The notes: a model not told the origin generated them from the letters alone. Counted from the stretch's first letter, positions 17,501 to 26,350 are shown. The stretch is 64,000 nt of DNA from Mesostigma viride (GCA_009746045.1 RPFO01000296.1:2018564-2082563); one strand, 5' to 3'. A program made the numbers and translations.

Positions 17501-18500
17501 CGGAGGCGTTAAACGTCCATACTCAAGTGCTATGATAGGCTGCTGGAACTTTGTAGGAGGCACTAGTGGTGGGGGCACCACAGGGGGGGGCACCACCACT
17601 GGGGGGGGCACCACCACTGGGGGAGGGACCACCACTGGGGGAGGGACCACCACCGGGGGAGGGACCACCACTGGGGGAGGCACCACCACTGGGGGAGGCA
17701 CCACCACAGGGGGGGGCACCACCACTGGGGGAGGCACCACAACCGGGGGGGGCACCACCACAATACCGTTCTCGTACTCGTACACGTTTAAGACGTCTGA
17801 CGGGCTGTTGGTGGGTCCTACGCCATCATATCTCACTCCCACCTTTTCCCTCGTAATTTACACATCCAAGCCGGTCACGCTGGACCCTAACAAGGTAGGC
17901 TTTACCATCTCGGACGGAGGGTCGCTCACTCTTAATGGGTGGACGTCGTCAACCGATAAGATGACACACACGCTGAGCTGCACCAATTACAACGCGGCCG
18001 ACACAGCCTCGCGCACTCTAACTCTAGCCCCTAAAGGCGACAACAAGTTTTTTGTTGATGCCAACGTAACGACCACGGAATACATGATAGGAACGCATGT
18101 AGCCAAGATCCCAGCCCCGGCGCCGTTCTTCAAGGAGATTGATTTTGTAAGTGCGGAGACGGGAGAGAGGCTTGACACGTACGTACCGCGGCGGTTCGCC
18201 ATCAAATTCGTCCCGTCTGTCGCGACCATATCCGGCTTCGGGGGGGAAGACGTGCGATTGAGGCATTACAACTTCAAGACAGGCCAAGTGACCGTCGTCC
18301 CTGCGACAGACGCGACAATGCAAACGTCGACCACTCCTGTCTTCAGCAAGCGATTGGAGTATGAACGCACGTGGTCCCCGCTGTCACCAGGACTGCTCGT
18401 CCTTGATGTAAACCCCAATCAGTTCCAGTACTCCTCCACCGAGACAAGGGGGAACGACATGGTACTGGCCACCCATTACGTCGGCAGTCTTCCCTTTTAG
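14547..18500 (+). CDS. Large repeat-built fibre-like protein, 1317 aa
   Basis: Residues 1 to about 1005 carry degenerate copies of the G-x-DM...IP module of the preceding gene (for example GWDMTNPG, RGLDMQIKN, GFDMSAGV), with spacer domains. A Gly-Thr linker of ten GGGTTT units spans about 1008-1072. The C-terminal 245 residues are a different, GC-richer domain that begins PFSYSYTFKTSDG. The protein changes base composition at the linker, which suggests that two sources were joined or that the front part is exchangeable. A virion fibre anchored by its C-terminal domain is inferred. No family was recognised. Confidence 0.75.
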   Translation: MSYTIASLNPISALWDFGIPVFDVAGRVIGYMHPKLPAASNDGTALNIVTAIDVTATPLSTDSFKASEVSLLLRFNKNRPLALHKVSSVVISSLGTGSSTISIFPVSIDLLDFTDYRDVKINFGYLYNLATAAGWDMTNPGGRVNRLNVVIPSGTIIIDGVAIISPIRHSCTFSFGPIAMDPLVLPIQPTGNINSLPLLSGASFLFTNASTKEMLTDGRRTAVSKNEMGLFECAPIGDWLRFWPSADSNTLVTLQLEFTSPTTDVTVALTTYKGFYVDIYSTDRTEYVTRTGRIDTLTQQLTDDGRVITTATLVFDDIVNLAKNANIFMLTQPSTQVVLRLNNSFLIGGVENVYSELVWNFWKDSLPSAAISADPPTTVFLSEFSSGTLLESVYWVFKSGTNTLRRIMVPNDNWSIGGSIRFDESIRSANVSVELVFPSNITLTKVKSGVTSVGWNVSTKKFTNAALSKSSTENKLTIILGNVKQQAMNAGLDMSQHSFMVNFTIPPNVFKLSAAGTTLWDGAGQIVGAETSFVPSSNAQVGTLADLAGITGGKFTFGTSTPLEVGFAGTTPSPINDVQAAFQKGTAMLDLTFPAGTSISVHSSGYFVKWSIDDIYFEMDNVMTRTSDGIRLNFGTLFQDVLARGLDMQIKNTVFTVVIPSGSVTIGNSTLATNVTASWPFNVAIGDMNSFGTALTSVNWNFQGVIVPAASKNQSSGLWGLSTVADMYKYWSLRPVTLELVFSSPPVLIGTPKVTVTAASTTFGTPMTVCINDPRINGNKLSIMAGEGNGVGRGQSLWELVQNAASGFDMSAGVSVVGISIPGGAIKIGSSTIVSPIKSSWVFVNSVSNFELFGILLKSIKWVFTPVTGNPTTVESSLNFPSDLSTAIQTVNQQTLDATAHKGKIVRLDIEFETRSPIVVSDMVYHDIFYYKGANTTGTRTSYTIDGSTVRITLDNIWDTTSTADLTASPSTLVKVNIPHNCFTIGGVKRPYSSAMIGCWNFVGGTSGGGTTGGGTTTGGGTTTGGGTTTGGGTTTGGGTTTGGGTTTGGGTTTGGGTTTGGGTTTGGGTTTIPFSYSYTFKTSDGLLVGPTPSYLTPTFSLVIYTSKPVTLDPNKVGFTISDGGSLTLNGWTSSTDKMTHTLSCTNYNAADTASRTLTLAPKGDNKFFVDANVTTTEYMIGTHVAKIPAPAPFFKEIDFVSAETGERLDTYVPRRFAIKFVPSVATISGFGGEDVRLRHYNFKTGQVTVVPATDATMQTSTTPVFSKRLEYERTWSPLSPGLLVLDVNPNQFQYSSTETRGNDMVLATHYVGSLPF
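17568..17762 (+). repeat. 18-bp tandem repeat encoding (Gly3-Thr3)n
   Basis: About eleven near-identical 18-bp units lie in frame inside the 1317-aa gene, each close to GGGGGAGGCACCACCACT. They encode a flexible Gly/Thr linker. Such arrays change copy number easily. Confidence 0.95.
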
Positions 18501-18506
18501 GGTCGT

Positions 18507-18534
18507 AAAAAAAATGTCTAGAACTCTATATATA
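18507..18534 (+). promoter_or_regulatory. Putative late promoter of capsid paralogue C
   Basis: A8 (18507-18514), TCTAGA (18517-18522) and CTATATATA (18526-18534) precede the ATG at 18549. The same TCTAGA and CTATATATA pair precedes paralogue D with near-identical spacing. Confidence 0.6.
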
Positions 18535-18548
18535 CACCCAACGCAGAC

Positions 18549-20357
18549 ATGGGTAGTCACGCTATCATGGCCCTCCGCGCTAAGGGGACGCAAGACGTCT
18601 CTCTCATCGTCGACCCCGAGGTCACCTTTTTCAAGACCGTCTATCCGCGTCACACGAACTTCGCGATGGAGGACTCCGAGGTCACGCAATCTGCCGGCAT
18701 CGTAGACTACGGCCAATCGGTGGAGTTCAAGCTGCCGAGGTCGGGAGATCTCATCACGAAGGTCATGGCCTACATTGAGATGTCACCGTTCGCCAAGGCA
18801 GCATACGCACCTTTCGCCAAGGACTTCGCCAGGATCCTCATTGACAACGTCGAGCTGGTGGTCGGCGGGTACTCCATTGAGAAGATCACGGGCGACTTCC
18901 TGCACGTGAGCGACATCATGAGCAAGAAGGGGTACGAGAGCAGCGTCGACAACATGCCCGTGTCACACGGCGGCAGCGTCAAGATTGGCGAGCTGGGCAG
19001 GGTAGTGGATTTCTCTCGCGCCGACAATATGCAGCACATCTACATCCCCTTGGAGTTCACCTTCTGCCGCGACAACGGCCTGTCCCTCCCCATCATCGCC
19101 CTGCAGTACCACGACGTGATCGTTAAGATCCAGTTCAACACGGCGGACAACATCTTCACCCGCTACTGGCCGATGTTCACGCCTGACCAGACCCCCGCGC
19201 TTCCTACCACCGAGCCTGCTGTTGACTATTCCGCTATAACGACTAACAAGGACCGGCTGTTGATTCTCCGCGAAAAAATTTGCGCGTGGTGGAATAACAA
19301 CGGGGAGAGGAGGTTCATGACAGATAACATTACGGACAAATCCCTCCCGTCAGACAAAAACTACACTGATGGCTTTTTCGAGAGGCTCATTCGTGACTAC
19401 ACAGGTGGACTTAAGACATTCAAAAGTTACGATGCATCCGGCAACCCCCCGGCGGCACTGTCCATGTCCAGGGGGGACATGTACATCGCTGACTGGGTCA
19501 CTCAGGCACCGGGCGCTGGTACCAAACAGCTGTTGGTGAGTTTCTCGCTCCAATGGCGATACAAGGATTCTGGCAACATCTATGTGACGAAATTCTCGGC
19601 GGCAAACGGCGACTTCCCCCCTGGCATCAACGCCCCCCCTGCTTCAGGAACCTACAGCAATCTTGCCCCTGACGACGCGTTTAAACTGGCCAACGACCCT
19701 CGTCTCAAGTGGGTCGCGACCCCTCCCAGCTTTGGCTGCAAGCTGCTCGTGCGCTACATTTACCTGGACGATTTTGAGCGTCGCCAGTTCGCACTCAACT
19801 CGCACGAGTACCTGATCACCGAGGTCCAGCGCTTCCAACAGCACGTGGGCGGGGAGAGCGAGGTCAGCATGGATCTCAAGTTCAACCACCCCGTGAAAGA
19901 GCTTCTGTTCTGGTACAAGCCCAACGACCTCTCCTTCATCGACAACAAGTACCGCAGCGACGCTGAGTTCGCATACAACGGCTACTGGAAGTTCTGGAAC
20001 GACAACAGCGCGTTCGGCGACGGACACCTGTTCACCTCGGCCAACCTGTCCCTGAATTCGCAGAACATGTTCGGAGAGGGGCGCGACCCCGTGTACTTCT
20101 CCTACGTGCTTCCCAGCGAGTTCCACACCCGCGTAGTTAAGGATAGTCGCGTCTACTGCATCCCGTTCGCCCTCGAGCCAGAGTCGTGGAAGCCGACCGG
20201 CTCTTGCAACATGTCCCGTTTGGACAGCGTGAAGTTGTATCTTAAGGGGTTGGGCAAGGAGACGGGCATTCCATCGGGGACGATCGATGTCTACGTTACA
20301 TCTTTCAATGTGCTCAAGATTGCACAGGGCATGGGCGGCAAGCGGTTCGCTTCGTAA
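18549..20357 (+). CDS. Major capsid protein paralogue C (double jelly-roll)
   Basis: This 602-residue protein starts MGSHAIMALRAKGTQDVSLI and continues with TFFKTVYPRHTNFAMED, LPRSGDLITKVMAYIEM and GGYSIEKITGDFLHV. The middle has LPIIALQYHDVIVKIQF, and RYIYLDDFERRQFALNSHEY opens the second jelly roll. It ends with GTIDVYVTSFNVLKIAQ and GMGGKRFAS. It is longer than paralogues B and D because of an insertion at about residues 225-380, probably a surface loop between the jelly rolls. It is followed after 40 bp by paralogue D. Confidence 0.95.
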   Translation: MGSHAIMALRAKGTQDVSLIVDPEVTFFKTVYPRHTNFAMEDSEVTQSAGIVDYGQSVEFKLPRSGDLITKVMAYIEMSPFAKAAYAPFAKDFARILIDNVELVVGGYSIEKITGDFLHVSDIMSKKGYESSVDNMPVSHGGSVKIGELGRVVDFSRADNMQHIYIPLEFTFCRDNGLSLPIIALQYHDVIVKIQFNTADNIFTRYWPMFTPDQTPALPTTEPAVDYSAITTNKDRLLILREKICAWWNNNGERRFMTDNITDKSLPSDKNYTDGFFERLIRDYTGGLKTFKSYDASGNPPAALSMSRGDMYIADWVTQAPGAGTKQLLVSFSLQWRYKDSGNIYVTKFSAANGDFPPGINAPPASGTYSNLAPDDAFKLANDPRLKWVATPPSFGCKLLVRYIYLDDFERRQFALNSHEYLITEVQRFQQHVGGESEVSMDLKFNHPVKELLFWYKPNDLSFIDNKYRSDAEFAYNGYWKFWNDNSAFGDGHLFTSANLSLNSQNMFGEGRDPVYFSYVLPSEFHTRVVKDSRVYCIPFALEPESWKPTGSCNMSRLDSVKLYLKGLGKETGIPSGTIDVYVTSFNVLKIAQGMGGKRFAS

Positions 20358-20363
20358 ACGCGC

Positions 20364-20389
20364 AAAAATAATCTAGAGTGCTATATATA
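20364..20389 (+). promoter_or_regulatory. Putative late promoter of capsid paralogue D
   Basis: A short A tract (20364-20368), TCTAGA (20372-20377) and CTATATATA (20381-20389) end 8 nt before the ATG at 20398. It closely matches the element before paralogue C. Confidence 0.6.
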
Positions 20390-20397
20390 ACGCAAGA

Positions 20398-21756
20398 ATG
20401 TCACACGCCGTTCTGTGTCTCCGCGCCAAAGGGCCTCAGGACGCCATGCTCACGGTGTCCCCCGAGGTCACCTTTTTTAAGACCATGTATCCCAGGCACA
20501 CAAACTTCGCCTTTGCCGACACCGAGGTGGTGCCTTCCAGCGGCATTCCCGGTTTTGGCCGCATGGTGGAGTTCCAGCTGCCGAAGAGCGGCGACCTGAT
20601 TACCAAGGCGTACGTGTATATCGAGCTGCCCGCGCTACAGGAGCCTAAGAGCACCGCCCCTGACGTCGGTAAGGCGTGGTGGAAGATTTTTGACCCCTTC
20701 TACGATGACATCGCGCGCATTCTCATCAAGAAAGTGGAGTTCCGCATCGGCGGCTACACCGTCGAGGAGATGACGGGCGAGTTCATGCACGTGTGGGACC
20801 AGCTGTCGCGCGACCCTAGCACCAGCCACGTCGAGAACGTGCCTACGCGTCACGGCGGCGTCGTGAGGAAGTACGGCGGCGGCCAGACCGCCAGCACGCC
20901 CAGCTACATCTACGTCCCCCTGCAGTTCTTCTTCTGCCAGGAGGAGGGCATGTCTCTGCCTATCATCGCCCTGCAGTACCACGACGCGCGCATCCGCATC
21001 CAGCTCGCTACCAAGGATGAGATTTTCACGCACATGGCGGGCGGGGCCAAGTACCCCGCCACCTCCCTTGCCGGCCAAGCAAAGTTGTGGAATGCTATTG
21101 ACTCTGCTGACTCCAACTACCGCACAAACATGGTGACCAAGATGGGGGACATCTCCAAGATGCGCATGGTCCTGCGCTACGTGTACCTGGACGATTTTGA
21201 GCGCCGGCAGTTCGCCACCAGCGCGCACGAGTACCTCATAACGGCAACGCAGCAATACGACCATTTCGTGGAGAAGACGGACCTGGACACCATCACCCTG
21301 CCGTTCTCCCACCCCGTGAAGGAACTCATATTCTTCTACAAGTCGGATGCGCGGCTGACAGACCCGACCATCTCTCCAGACCCCACGCAGTCCTTTTGGA
21401 ATTTCACCAACAGCAATAACCCTGACGGCCACCTGTTCACCACCGCCAACCTGACGCTGAACTCCCAGCAAGTGTTTGGTGAGGGGCGCGACCCTGTCTA
21501 CTTCTCCTACCTGCTTCCACTGCAGACGCACACGCGCATCCCCAGGGACAGGCACGTCTACGTGATCCCCTTCGGCCTGAAGCCCGAGGACTGGAAGCCG
21601 AGCGGCACTGTCAACTTCTCGCGTCTGGACACTGTCAAGCTGGTGCTAAAGGGGATGGGCGTTAACCTGGCAAAGGGCGTCATCACCATCTACGCGCGTT
21701 CATTCAACATCCTGAAGATCACCAACGGCATGGGTGGGCTGCGGTTCGCATCTTAA
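20398..21756 (+). CDS. Major capsid protein paralogue D (double jelly-roll)
   Basis: This 452-residue protein starts MSHAVLCLRAKGPQDAMLTV. It has TFFKTMYPRHTNFAFAD, LPKSGDLITKAYVYIEL, LPIIALQYHDARIRIQL, RYVYLDDFERRQFATSAHEY, and the C-terminal VITIYARSFNILKI with GMGGLRFAS. It is the shortest of the four copies and closest to the usual capsid protein length of about 430-450 residues. It may be the main capsomer, but nothing here shows relative expression. Confidence 0.95.
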   Translation: MSHAVLCLRAKGPQDAMLTVSPEVTFFKTMYPRHTNFAFADTEVVPSSGIPGFGRMVEFQLPKSGDLITKAYVYIELPALQEPKSTAPDVGKAWWKIFDPFYDDIARILIKKVEFRIGGYTVEEMTGEFMHVWDQLSRDPSTSHVENVPTRHGGVVRKYGGGQTASTPSYIYVPLQFFFCQEEGMSLPIIALQYHDARIRIQLATKDEIFTHMAGGAKYPATSLAGQAKLWNAIDSADSNYRTNMVTKMGDISKMRMVLRYVYLDDFERRQFATSAHEYLITATQQYDHFVEKTDLDTITLPFSHPVKELIFFYKSDARLTDPTISPDPTQSFWNFTNSNNPDGHLFTTANLTLNSQQVFGEGRDPVYFSYLLPLQTHTRIPRDRHVYVIPFGLKPEDWKPSGTVNFSRLDTVKLVLKGMGVNLAKGVITIYARSFNILKITNGMGGLRFAS

Positions 21757-22147
21757 GCGTGAGGAGTGAACGACGAAGCGTACATCGCTCACGTGCGCAA
21801 GTGATCCAATTGCGCAAGTGGATAAGCTGCAATGATTAGTTACCTATGGAGTTGTATTAATAACATTTTAATAAAAGGCCTTTCATCACACAAACGGTTG
21901 TCATGTAAACACTTGCATTCATTATTACAATTTATTCAGTTAACACCCCAACACACCATTCCCATCGTGCAGACGTGCTGCCAGGCCCCTATCCAGCGCG
22001 CGATGACACGCGTATGGCCTGCATGCACGCGTGGAAAACAAAACAAGCATCAGAAATCAGTTGAATCAGTGCTTGTTTTTCACTCTGGCACGCTGCAAAA
22101 CACGCCTCAATGCAATTACAGAATCACACCAGACAGAGTTACCAACC
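21757..22147. other. Intergenic stretch between convergent genes
   Basis: No gene is supported in these 391 bp. The stretch has a direct repeat TGCGCAAGTG (21794-21803 and 21811-21820), an AATAAA-type signal near 21870 and the hairpin at 22040-22079. The plus-strand frame across it has no protein-like composition. Confidence 0.5.
22040..22079 (-). terminator. Hairpin downstream of the MYND gene
   Basis: AAAACAAGCA (22040-22049) and TGCTTGTTTT (22070-22079) form a perfect 10-bp stem with a 20-nt loop. It lies about 70 bp beyond the end of the MYND gene, between convergent genes. A 3'-end signal is inferred. Confidence 0.4.
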
Positions 22148-22939
22148 TCAATCGTCCAGGAGATCGCGAAAGAGCATGTATGCGTCCACGTTGGTGTGCA
22201 CCAGGTCAAGCCACTCTCCAAATTCGAAGCCCTCGTAGCCAGCCACTACCTGGCAGGTGACCTTGTGCTCCTTCCAGTCTAGCTTCTGGCACTCCTTGCT
22301 GCAGTACCTGATGCACAGGCACCCTGCACACTTCCTAAGGTGGACTTCTGGCCTGCCCCTCCTACACCATGAGCAGAGCTTGTGCTTAATATCATGTGCA
22401 TAGCCCATGGGCCCTAGGAATGGCGGCCATATCTCTTCCACCTTCAGACGGCTGGCGGCGTTCAAACAGAGCCTGCCATCCGATACGTGATACTCCCCTA
22501 CATTTAGGGGGGTGTTGGCGGCCCAGTCCACGAATTCCTCCTCTAGAAAAATGGAGAATGTGGAAACGAACTCGCTGGGGCGTACGAAATTGCACACCAT
22601 GCCAAACAACCACTGCCTTACCACCTGTGATGGTTCGGATACTAACAACTGCAGAAGAGCAGTTGAATACTCATCTGCCGCGTTGGTTATTGGCGAATCC
22701 GGCAAATATCGGACGCCTGCAATACCCCTCAACTGCTGGGTGACCAAAATTATTGAGGGCATAGCCTCAGGAATTATGGGGCAATTGGTCGGAATATTCA
22801 AAACCCCCATCATCCTGGCGTCATCTATTACGTCCGAACAGCGCATTCCAGGCGGTACACTTATCGTAGCCAAAGCGACACCGTTATCGTCCGTTAATGT
22901 GAGTGTTTTGGGATTCTCGACGTACTGGTACCTAGGCAT
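22148..22939 (-). CDS. MYND zinc-finger protein
   Basis: The 263-residue protein ends with a full MYND finger at about residues 188-229. It starts CSWC, continues RKCAGCLCIRYCSKECQ and closes with KLDWKEHKVTC. All metal-binding Cys/His positions of the family are present. MYND domains bind peptides and are frequent in several giant virus groups. The N-terminal 180 residues have no recognised domain. The codons are AT-richer than in neighbouring genes, which suggests a more recent origin. It probably modulates host or viral protein interactions, which is inference. Confidence 0.85.
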   Translation of the reverse strand: MPRYQYVENPKTLTLTDDNGVALATISVPPGMRCSDVIDDARMMGVLNIPTNCPIIPEAMPSIILVTQQLRGIAGVRYLPDSPITNAADEYSTALLQLLVSEPSQVVRQWLFGMVCNFVRPSEFVSTFSIFLEEEFVDWAANTPLNVGEYHVSDGRLCLNAASRLKVEEIWPPFLGPMGYAHDIKHKLCSWCRRGRPEVHLRKCAGCLCIRYCSKECQKLDWKEHKVTCQVVAGYEGFEFGEWLDLVHTNVDAYMLFRDLLDD

Positions 22940-23974
22940 GGCTGTGTAAATTTGTGCTTATCCCGAGGATCGCAGCTGGCTATGGGCGGTGTGTCTTCCT
23001 CCCTCCTACGCCTGTTCTGCTCCTGTTATTGCAATTTTTAGCGCTTGACCGACGCATCGACAGGGCGACCAGCGGATCACTGTAGCATTGCACGCAATTA
23101 ACTTACGGTACAGTGCTTACTTGGCGAGCGACGGTCACTGTAAAAAAACGAAATTACAAGCGGGCCTATGCAAAAATGCATGGGCCGCTGGAAGCCGTCC
23201 GCCCTAGTGCAAATTGCTTGCCGTTCCGTACGGTACAGTGACGAACGGGAGAATTCCGACGCAGTTGTCTATTTGGGGACTTTACCAGCGGGCCTATGCA
23301 AAAATGCATGGGCCGCTGGCATGACGCCGTTCCGTACAAAAAAAGATCCCAGACGACTCACCACGATAGCTGGCGTCACTGAAAATGTCCTTTGGATACG
23401 CCCACGCAATTTCCAGCAATTTGGATATTTTTCTAGCGGTAATAGAACGGCGGCTTACTAGATTTGAGGCATGGGAGTATCTGAGTATCTGGACGGATCA
23501 GCCAACTCCGACACGTAATCCAGAGGGGGGCAGCCATCCATCTGAACATCCAGGACGACAGTCCATGCCACCTACTGATCGGACGGTGCCCCCGCCGCGT
23601 GACAAATCTTGCGTGGATGCTTCCACGTAATTTCCAGCAATTTGTATATTTTTCTAGCGGTAATAGAACGGCGGCTTACTAGATTTGAGGCACGGGAGTA
23701 TCTGAGTATCTGGACGGATCAGCCACCGCCGCCACCTTTCCAGACGGCCCAGCCACGCCCCTTGCATCTTCAGGAAGGACCACAGCCTCATCAGACGGTG
23801 CCCCACGTCATTACACAAATCTTGCGGTTCCAGTGTCCACTTGTTGATTTTCGCCGACGAGCCCAGTGCACAAATTAATGTGTGCACCAGCCTGCAACAA
23901 GAAAGTGTGCACCCGCCTGCAAAAAACTCGTCCACACGCTGGTTATCTGACGACTTCGGCCATTGTCGCTGGAA
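22940..23974. repeat. Non-coding repeat region of about 1 kb
   Basis: No credible gene is seen. It contains two copies of the hairpin family: 23159-23190 and 23285-23319 (arms GGGCCTATGCA and TGCATGGGCC in both). It also contains a tandem duplication: 23403-23504 and 23624-23725 match over 102 bp with three differences. Similarity resumes with ACAAATCTTGCG at the ends of both units, so the full unit is 221 bp. ACTTGGCGAG near 23118 is shared with 1494-1503. Confidence 0.8.
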
Positions 23975-26350
23975 ATGATATCGACTATCATTAAATTTCA
24001 CGTCTCGTGCGCCCGTACGAAAACGAGCTCTACATACCATGTAGCTCGCAATTCCGATGGCAAGGAACTGATAGATATTACCCGTTTTAAACACGACTAT
24101 GAGTCGTACATTTCCGACGAGAAGGGACCTGAAGGCGACAAAGAAATGCGGTTTTCCCACGAGCTTAGCCGCATAGCTCAGAAGGTTCCTCTAGACGGAA
24201 CGATTTCCTGCGACAGGCAGGGATGCAAGTCGCACTCATTTGCTGATTTGCACAGCTCCCTGAATTTTTTTGGAGCGAAACAACCTTTTTTGCACGCTGC
24301 CGTCTTGGAGGGCGGATTCAAGGCCCGTGCGTTTACATTTTCTGAGCCCAGTTCGAGCGCATCGGCGCCTTCTTCGGGCGCACTCTCTGCCCCCATTGCT
24401 GTAGAATCGGACGACGAGCGCGCCCAGCCATCCGAACAGATGGTAGAGCCAGTCCAGTCCGCCGACCAGGCTGTGTTTATTGACACCAGGTCGCCTGCCG
24501 AAAAAACGCTTTGTGGTGTTGTTTTTCCCGAGGAGCTCACCATTTCACAACGGCTGCAGCTTAATCACCAGGTGAAGTCCTGGCGTCGTCTGGGCGACAA
24601 AAATGTGTTTCCTGTCCTCAAGGATGGGCTTGTCAACTGCACCAAGATGCTGGCAGGGATGATCAACCCTTCACGGTTCCTCAATCCCGAGACCTCCAAG
24701 TCTCTAACGGCTATTCTCAAGGCCCTGGGACAGGAGAATGTGAGGCCAACCCTGATTAACACAGGGCCCGAGTGCCTCAAGGGCTCCTACCTCCCAGCAG
24801 AGGTGGCTCTTCTGCTGGCGTGTCAGAAAGTCCCCGCCCTCGCGGCCGTGGTGGTGCGAGTCGGCGCTGACCTCTTAATGGGAAACCCCGACCGTGTCGC
24901 CGATCTGGCTCGTGCCATGGCGAGCACTGAGCGCACCGCGGACGGAATGTCCAAGTTGCTGAACGATGCGCGCGAGCGGGCGGACCTCGCCGAGGACGAG
25001 CTGGCGGCGGCACGCGCGCTGGTGCAGGAAGCCCAGGGGCAGCTGCAGGCGGTGAAGGCGCAGGGGGCTGGGGTGGAGTCGCAGCTGAAGCAGGCGGAGG
25101 GGGAGCTGGCGATCGTGGTGGCGCGGCACCAGGACGCCGAGCGGCGCGTGGCGGAGCTGCAGCAGGAGCTGTCGGGCGCGCGCGCCCTTGTGCCGGCAGC
25201 TGGCGGCGCCGGCAGCAGCAGGGGCGCTGGCAGCATCAGGGACGCCCCCACCGACGTCCTTGTGTTACAGACCCGCGCGCTGACTGCAGAAATGGAGCGG
25301 AGGGCACTGGAGGAGCAGAGGGGGGTGTTGGAGATGGTGAGCTCTCTGGAGATGGTGGAGGCAGAGAGGGATAGGCGCTGGATCGATATCAACACGGCGG
25401 AGCGCGCGCTGGCCGAGGCGCGCACTGCTGCGGCTGCCGAGGAGCGCGCGGCGGCTGAGGCGAGGGAGGCCGCGTCGGCGGCGAGGGAGGCGGAGTGGGC
25501 TGCGAGGGAGCGCGTGCTCCAGCAGGAGACCGCGAAGGCGAAGGCGGAGACCGAGCTGTTGAGCGCCAAGAACGCGGAGGAACAGCTGAAGGTTCAGCAG
25601 CGTATCGCCAACGTCACGGATACAAAGCAGAAGGTAGTGGCGATGATGAACGAGGAGCTGGGCAAGGCCAAGGAGCGAGCGGCGGTGGAGAGGCAGCGCG
25701 TGACCCTTGCGTTCCAGCACATGCAGCAGCAGTTGCAGCAGCCGCAGCAGCAGGTGCAGATGCTGCAACGCGCACTCTACAGCCAGCCCGCGCAGGTGGT
25801 AAGCCCAGGTCCCTCCCCTGCCCCAGGTGCCCCCCCCTCCCCCGCCCCGGTTGCCCCCACTGGTGTTGCGCGCGCCCCCCCCTCTGCTGCTGCCCCCCCC
25901 ACTGGTGTTGCGCGCGCCCCCCCCTCTGCTGCTGCTGCCCCCCCCACCGCTGGTGCGCTCCCTCGTTGCGCGTGCGCAAACTGTGTCTCCCGCGCTGCTG
26001 CTGCCGCCCCCCCCGCTGGTGCACGCGCCCCCCTTCACGGTGCTGGCGCCGCTCCACCGCAGCCACCCGCCCCCTCCGTGCTGCCAGCGCCTGCTGCTGC
26101 CCCTGCTGCTGCCCCTGCTGCTGCCCCTGCTGTGCTGCCCCTGCCGGTCGCCACTGTTCAGCCAGCCCCTGCCGTGCTGCCGGCCGCGCCTTCCTCCGCG
26201 CTGCAGCCAGAAGTGGTTGTCAGCAAGCCTGGGGAGTACGTCAGGAAGGTCTTCCCCGACGAGAACGACGCCGAAGCGCGCGGCGAGGTTGACATCGTCA
26301 CCGTGAAGCTCGAGGACGAGCAGCGCGCAAAGCGCCCCAGGGTCGAGTAG
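23975..26350 (+). CDS. Large coiled-coil, Ala/Pro-rich protein
   Basis: The ATG at 23975 gives 791 residues; a TTG 12 bases earlier extends the frame. The order is an N-terminal unknown domain (about 1-110), a Ser-rich acidic linker, and a region at about 185-310 with KDGLVNCTKMLAG and GSYLPAEVALLLACQKV that faintly recalls a KilA-N fold. Then comes a long Glu/Ala/Arg coiled coil (about 325-570), a Gln-rich patch and an Ala/Pro-rich tail. The end EDEQRAKRPRVE resembles a nuclear localisation signal. No family is assigned. A scaffold or DNA-associated role is possible. Confidence 0.75.
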   Translation: MISTIIKFHVSCARTKTSSTYHVARNSDGKELIDITRFKHDYESYISDEKGPEGDKEMRFSHELSRIAQKVPLDGTISCDRQGCKSHSFADLHSSLNFFGAKQPFLHAAVLEGGFKARAFTFSEPSSSASAPSSGALSAPIAVESDDERAQPSEQMVEPVQSADQAVFIDTRSPAEKTLCGVVFPEELTISQRLQLNHQVKSWRRLGDKNVFPVLKDGLVNCTKMLAGMINPSRFLNPETSKSLTAILKALGQENVRPTLINTGPECLKGSYLPAEVALLLACQKVPALAAVVVRVGADLLMGNPDRVADLARAMASTERTADGMSKLLNDARERADLAEDELAAARALVQEAQGQLQAVKAQGAGVESQLKQAEGELAIVVARHQDAERRVAELQQELSGARALVPAAGGAGSSRGAGSIRDAPTDVLVLQTRALTAEMERRALEEQRGVLEMVSSLEMVEAERDRRWIDINTAERALAEARTAAAAEERAAAEAREAASAAREAEWAARERVLQQETAKAKAETELLSAKNAEEQLKVQQRIANVTDTKQKVVAMMNEELGKAKERAAVERQRVTLAFQHMQQQLQQPQQQVQMLQRALYSQPAQVVSPGPSPAPGAPPSPAPVAPTGVARAPPSAAAPPTGVARAPPSAAAAPPTAGALPRCACANCVSRAAAAAPPAGARAPLHGAGAAPPQPPAPSVLPAPAAAPAAAPAAAPAVLPLPVATVQPAPAVLPAAPSSALQPEVVVSKPGEYVRKVFPDENDAEARGEVDIVTVKLEDEQRAKRPRVE

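Noticed and set aside
17568-17762. Possible CRISPR-like array
   Set aside because: The units are in frame, have no distinct spacers and encode Gly/Thr; it is a protein linker repeat.
21832-22260. 142-aa plus-strand frame after the last capsid gene
   Set aside because: It runs into the MYND gene on the other strand and lacks any domain or promoter-like sequence.
25495-26292. 265-aa plus-strand frame overlapping the coiled-coil gene
   Set aside because: Its Cys/Arg/Pro-rich product is an out-of-frame reading of the Ala/Pro-rich tail.
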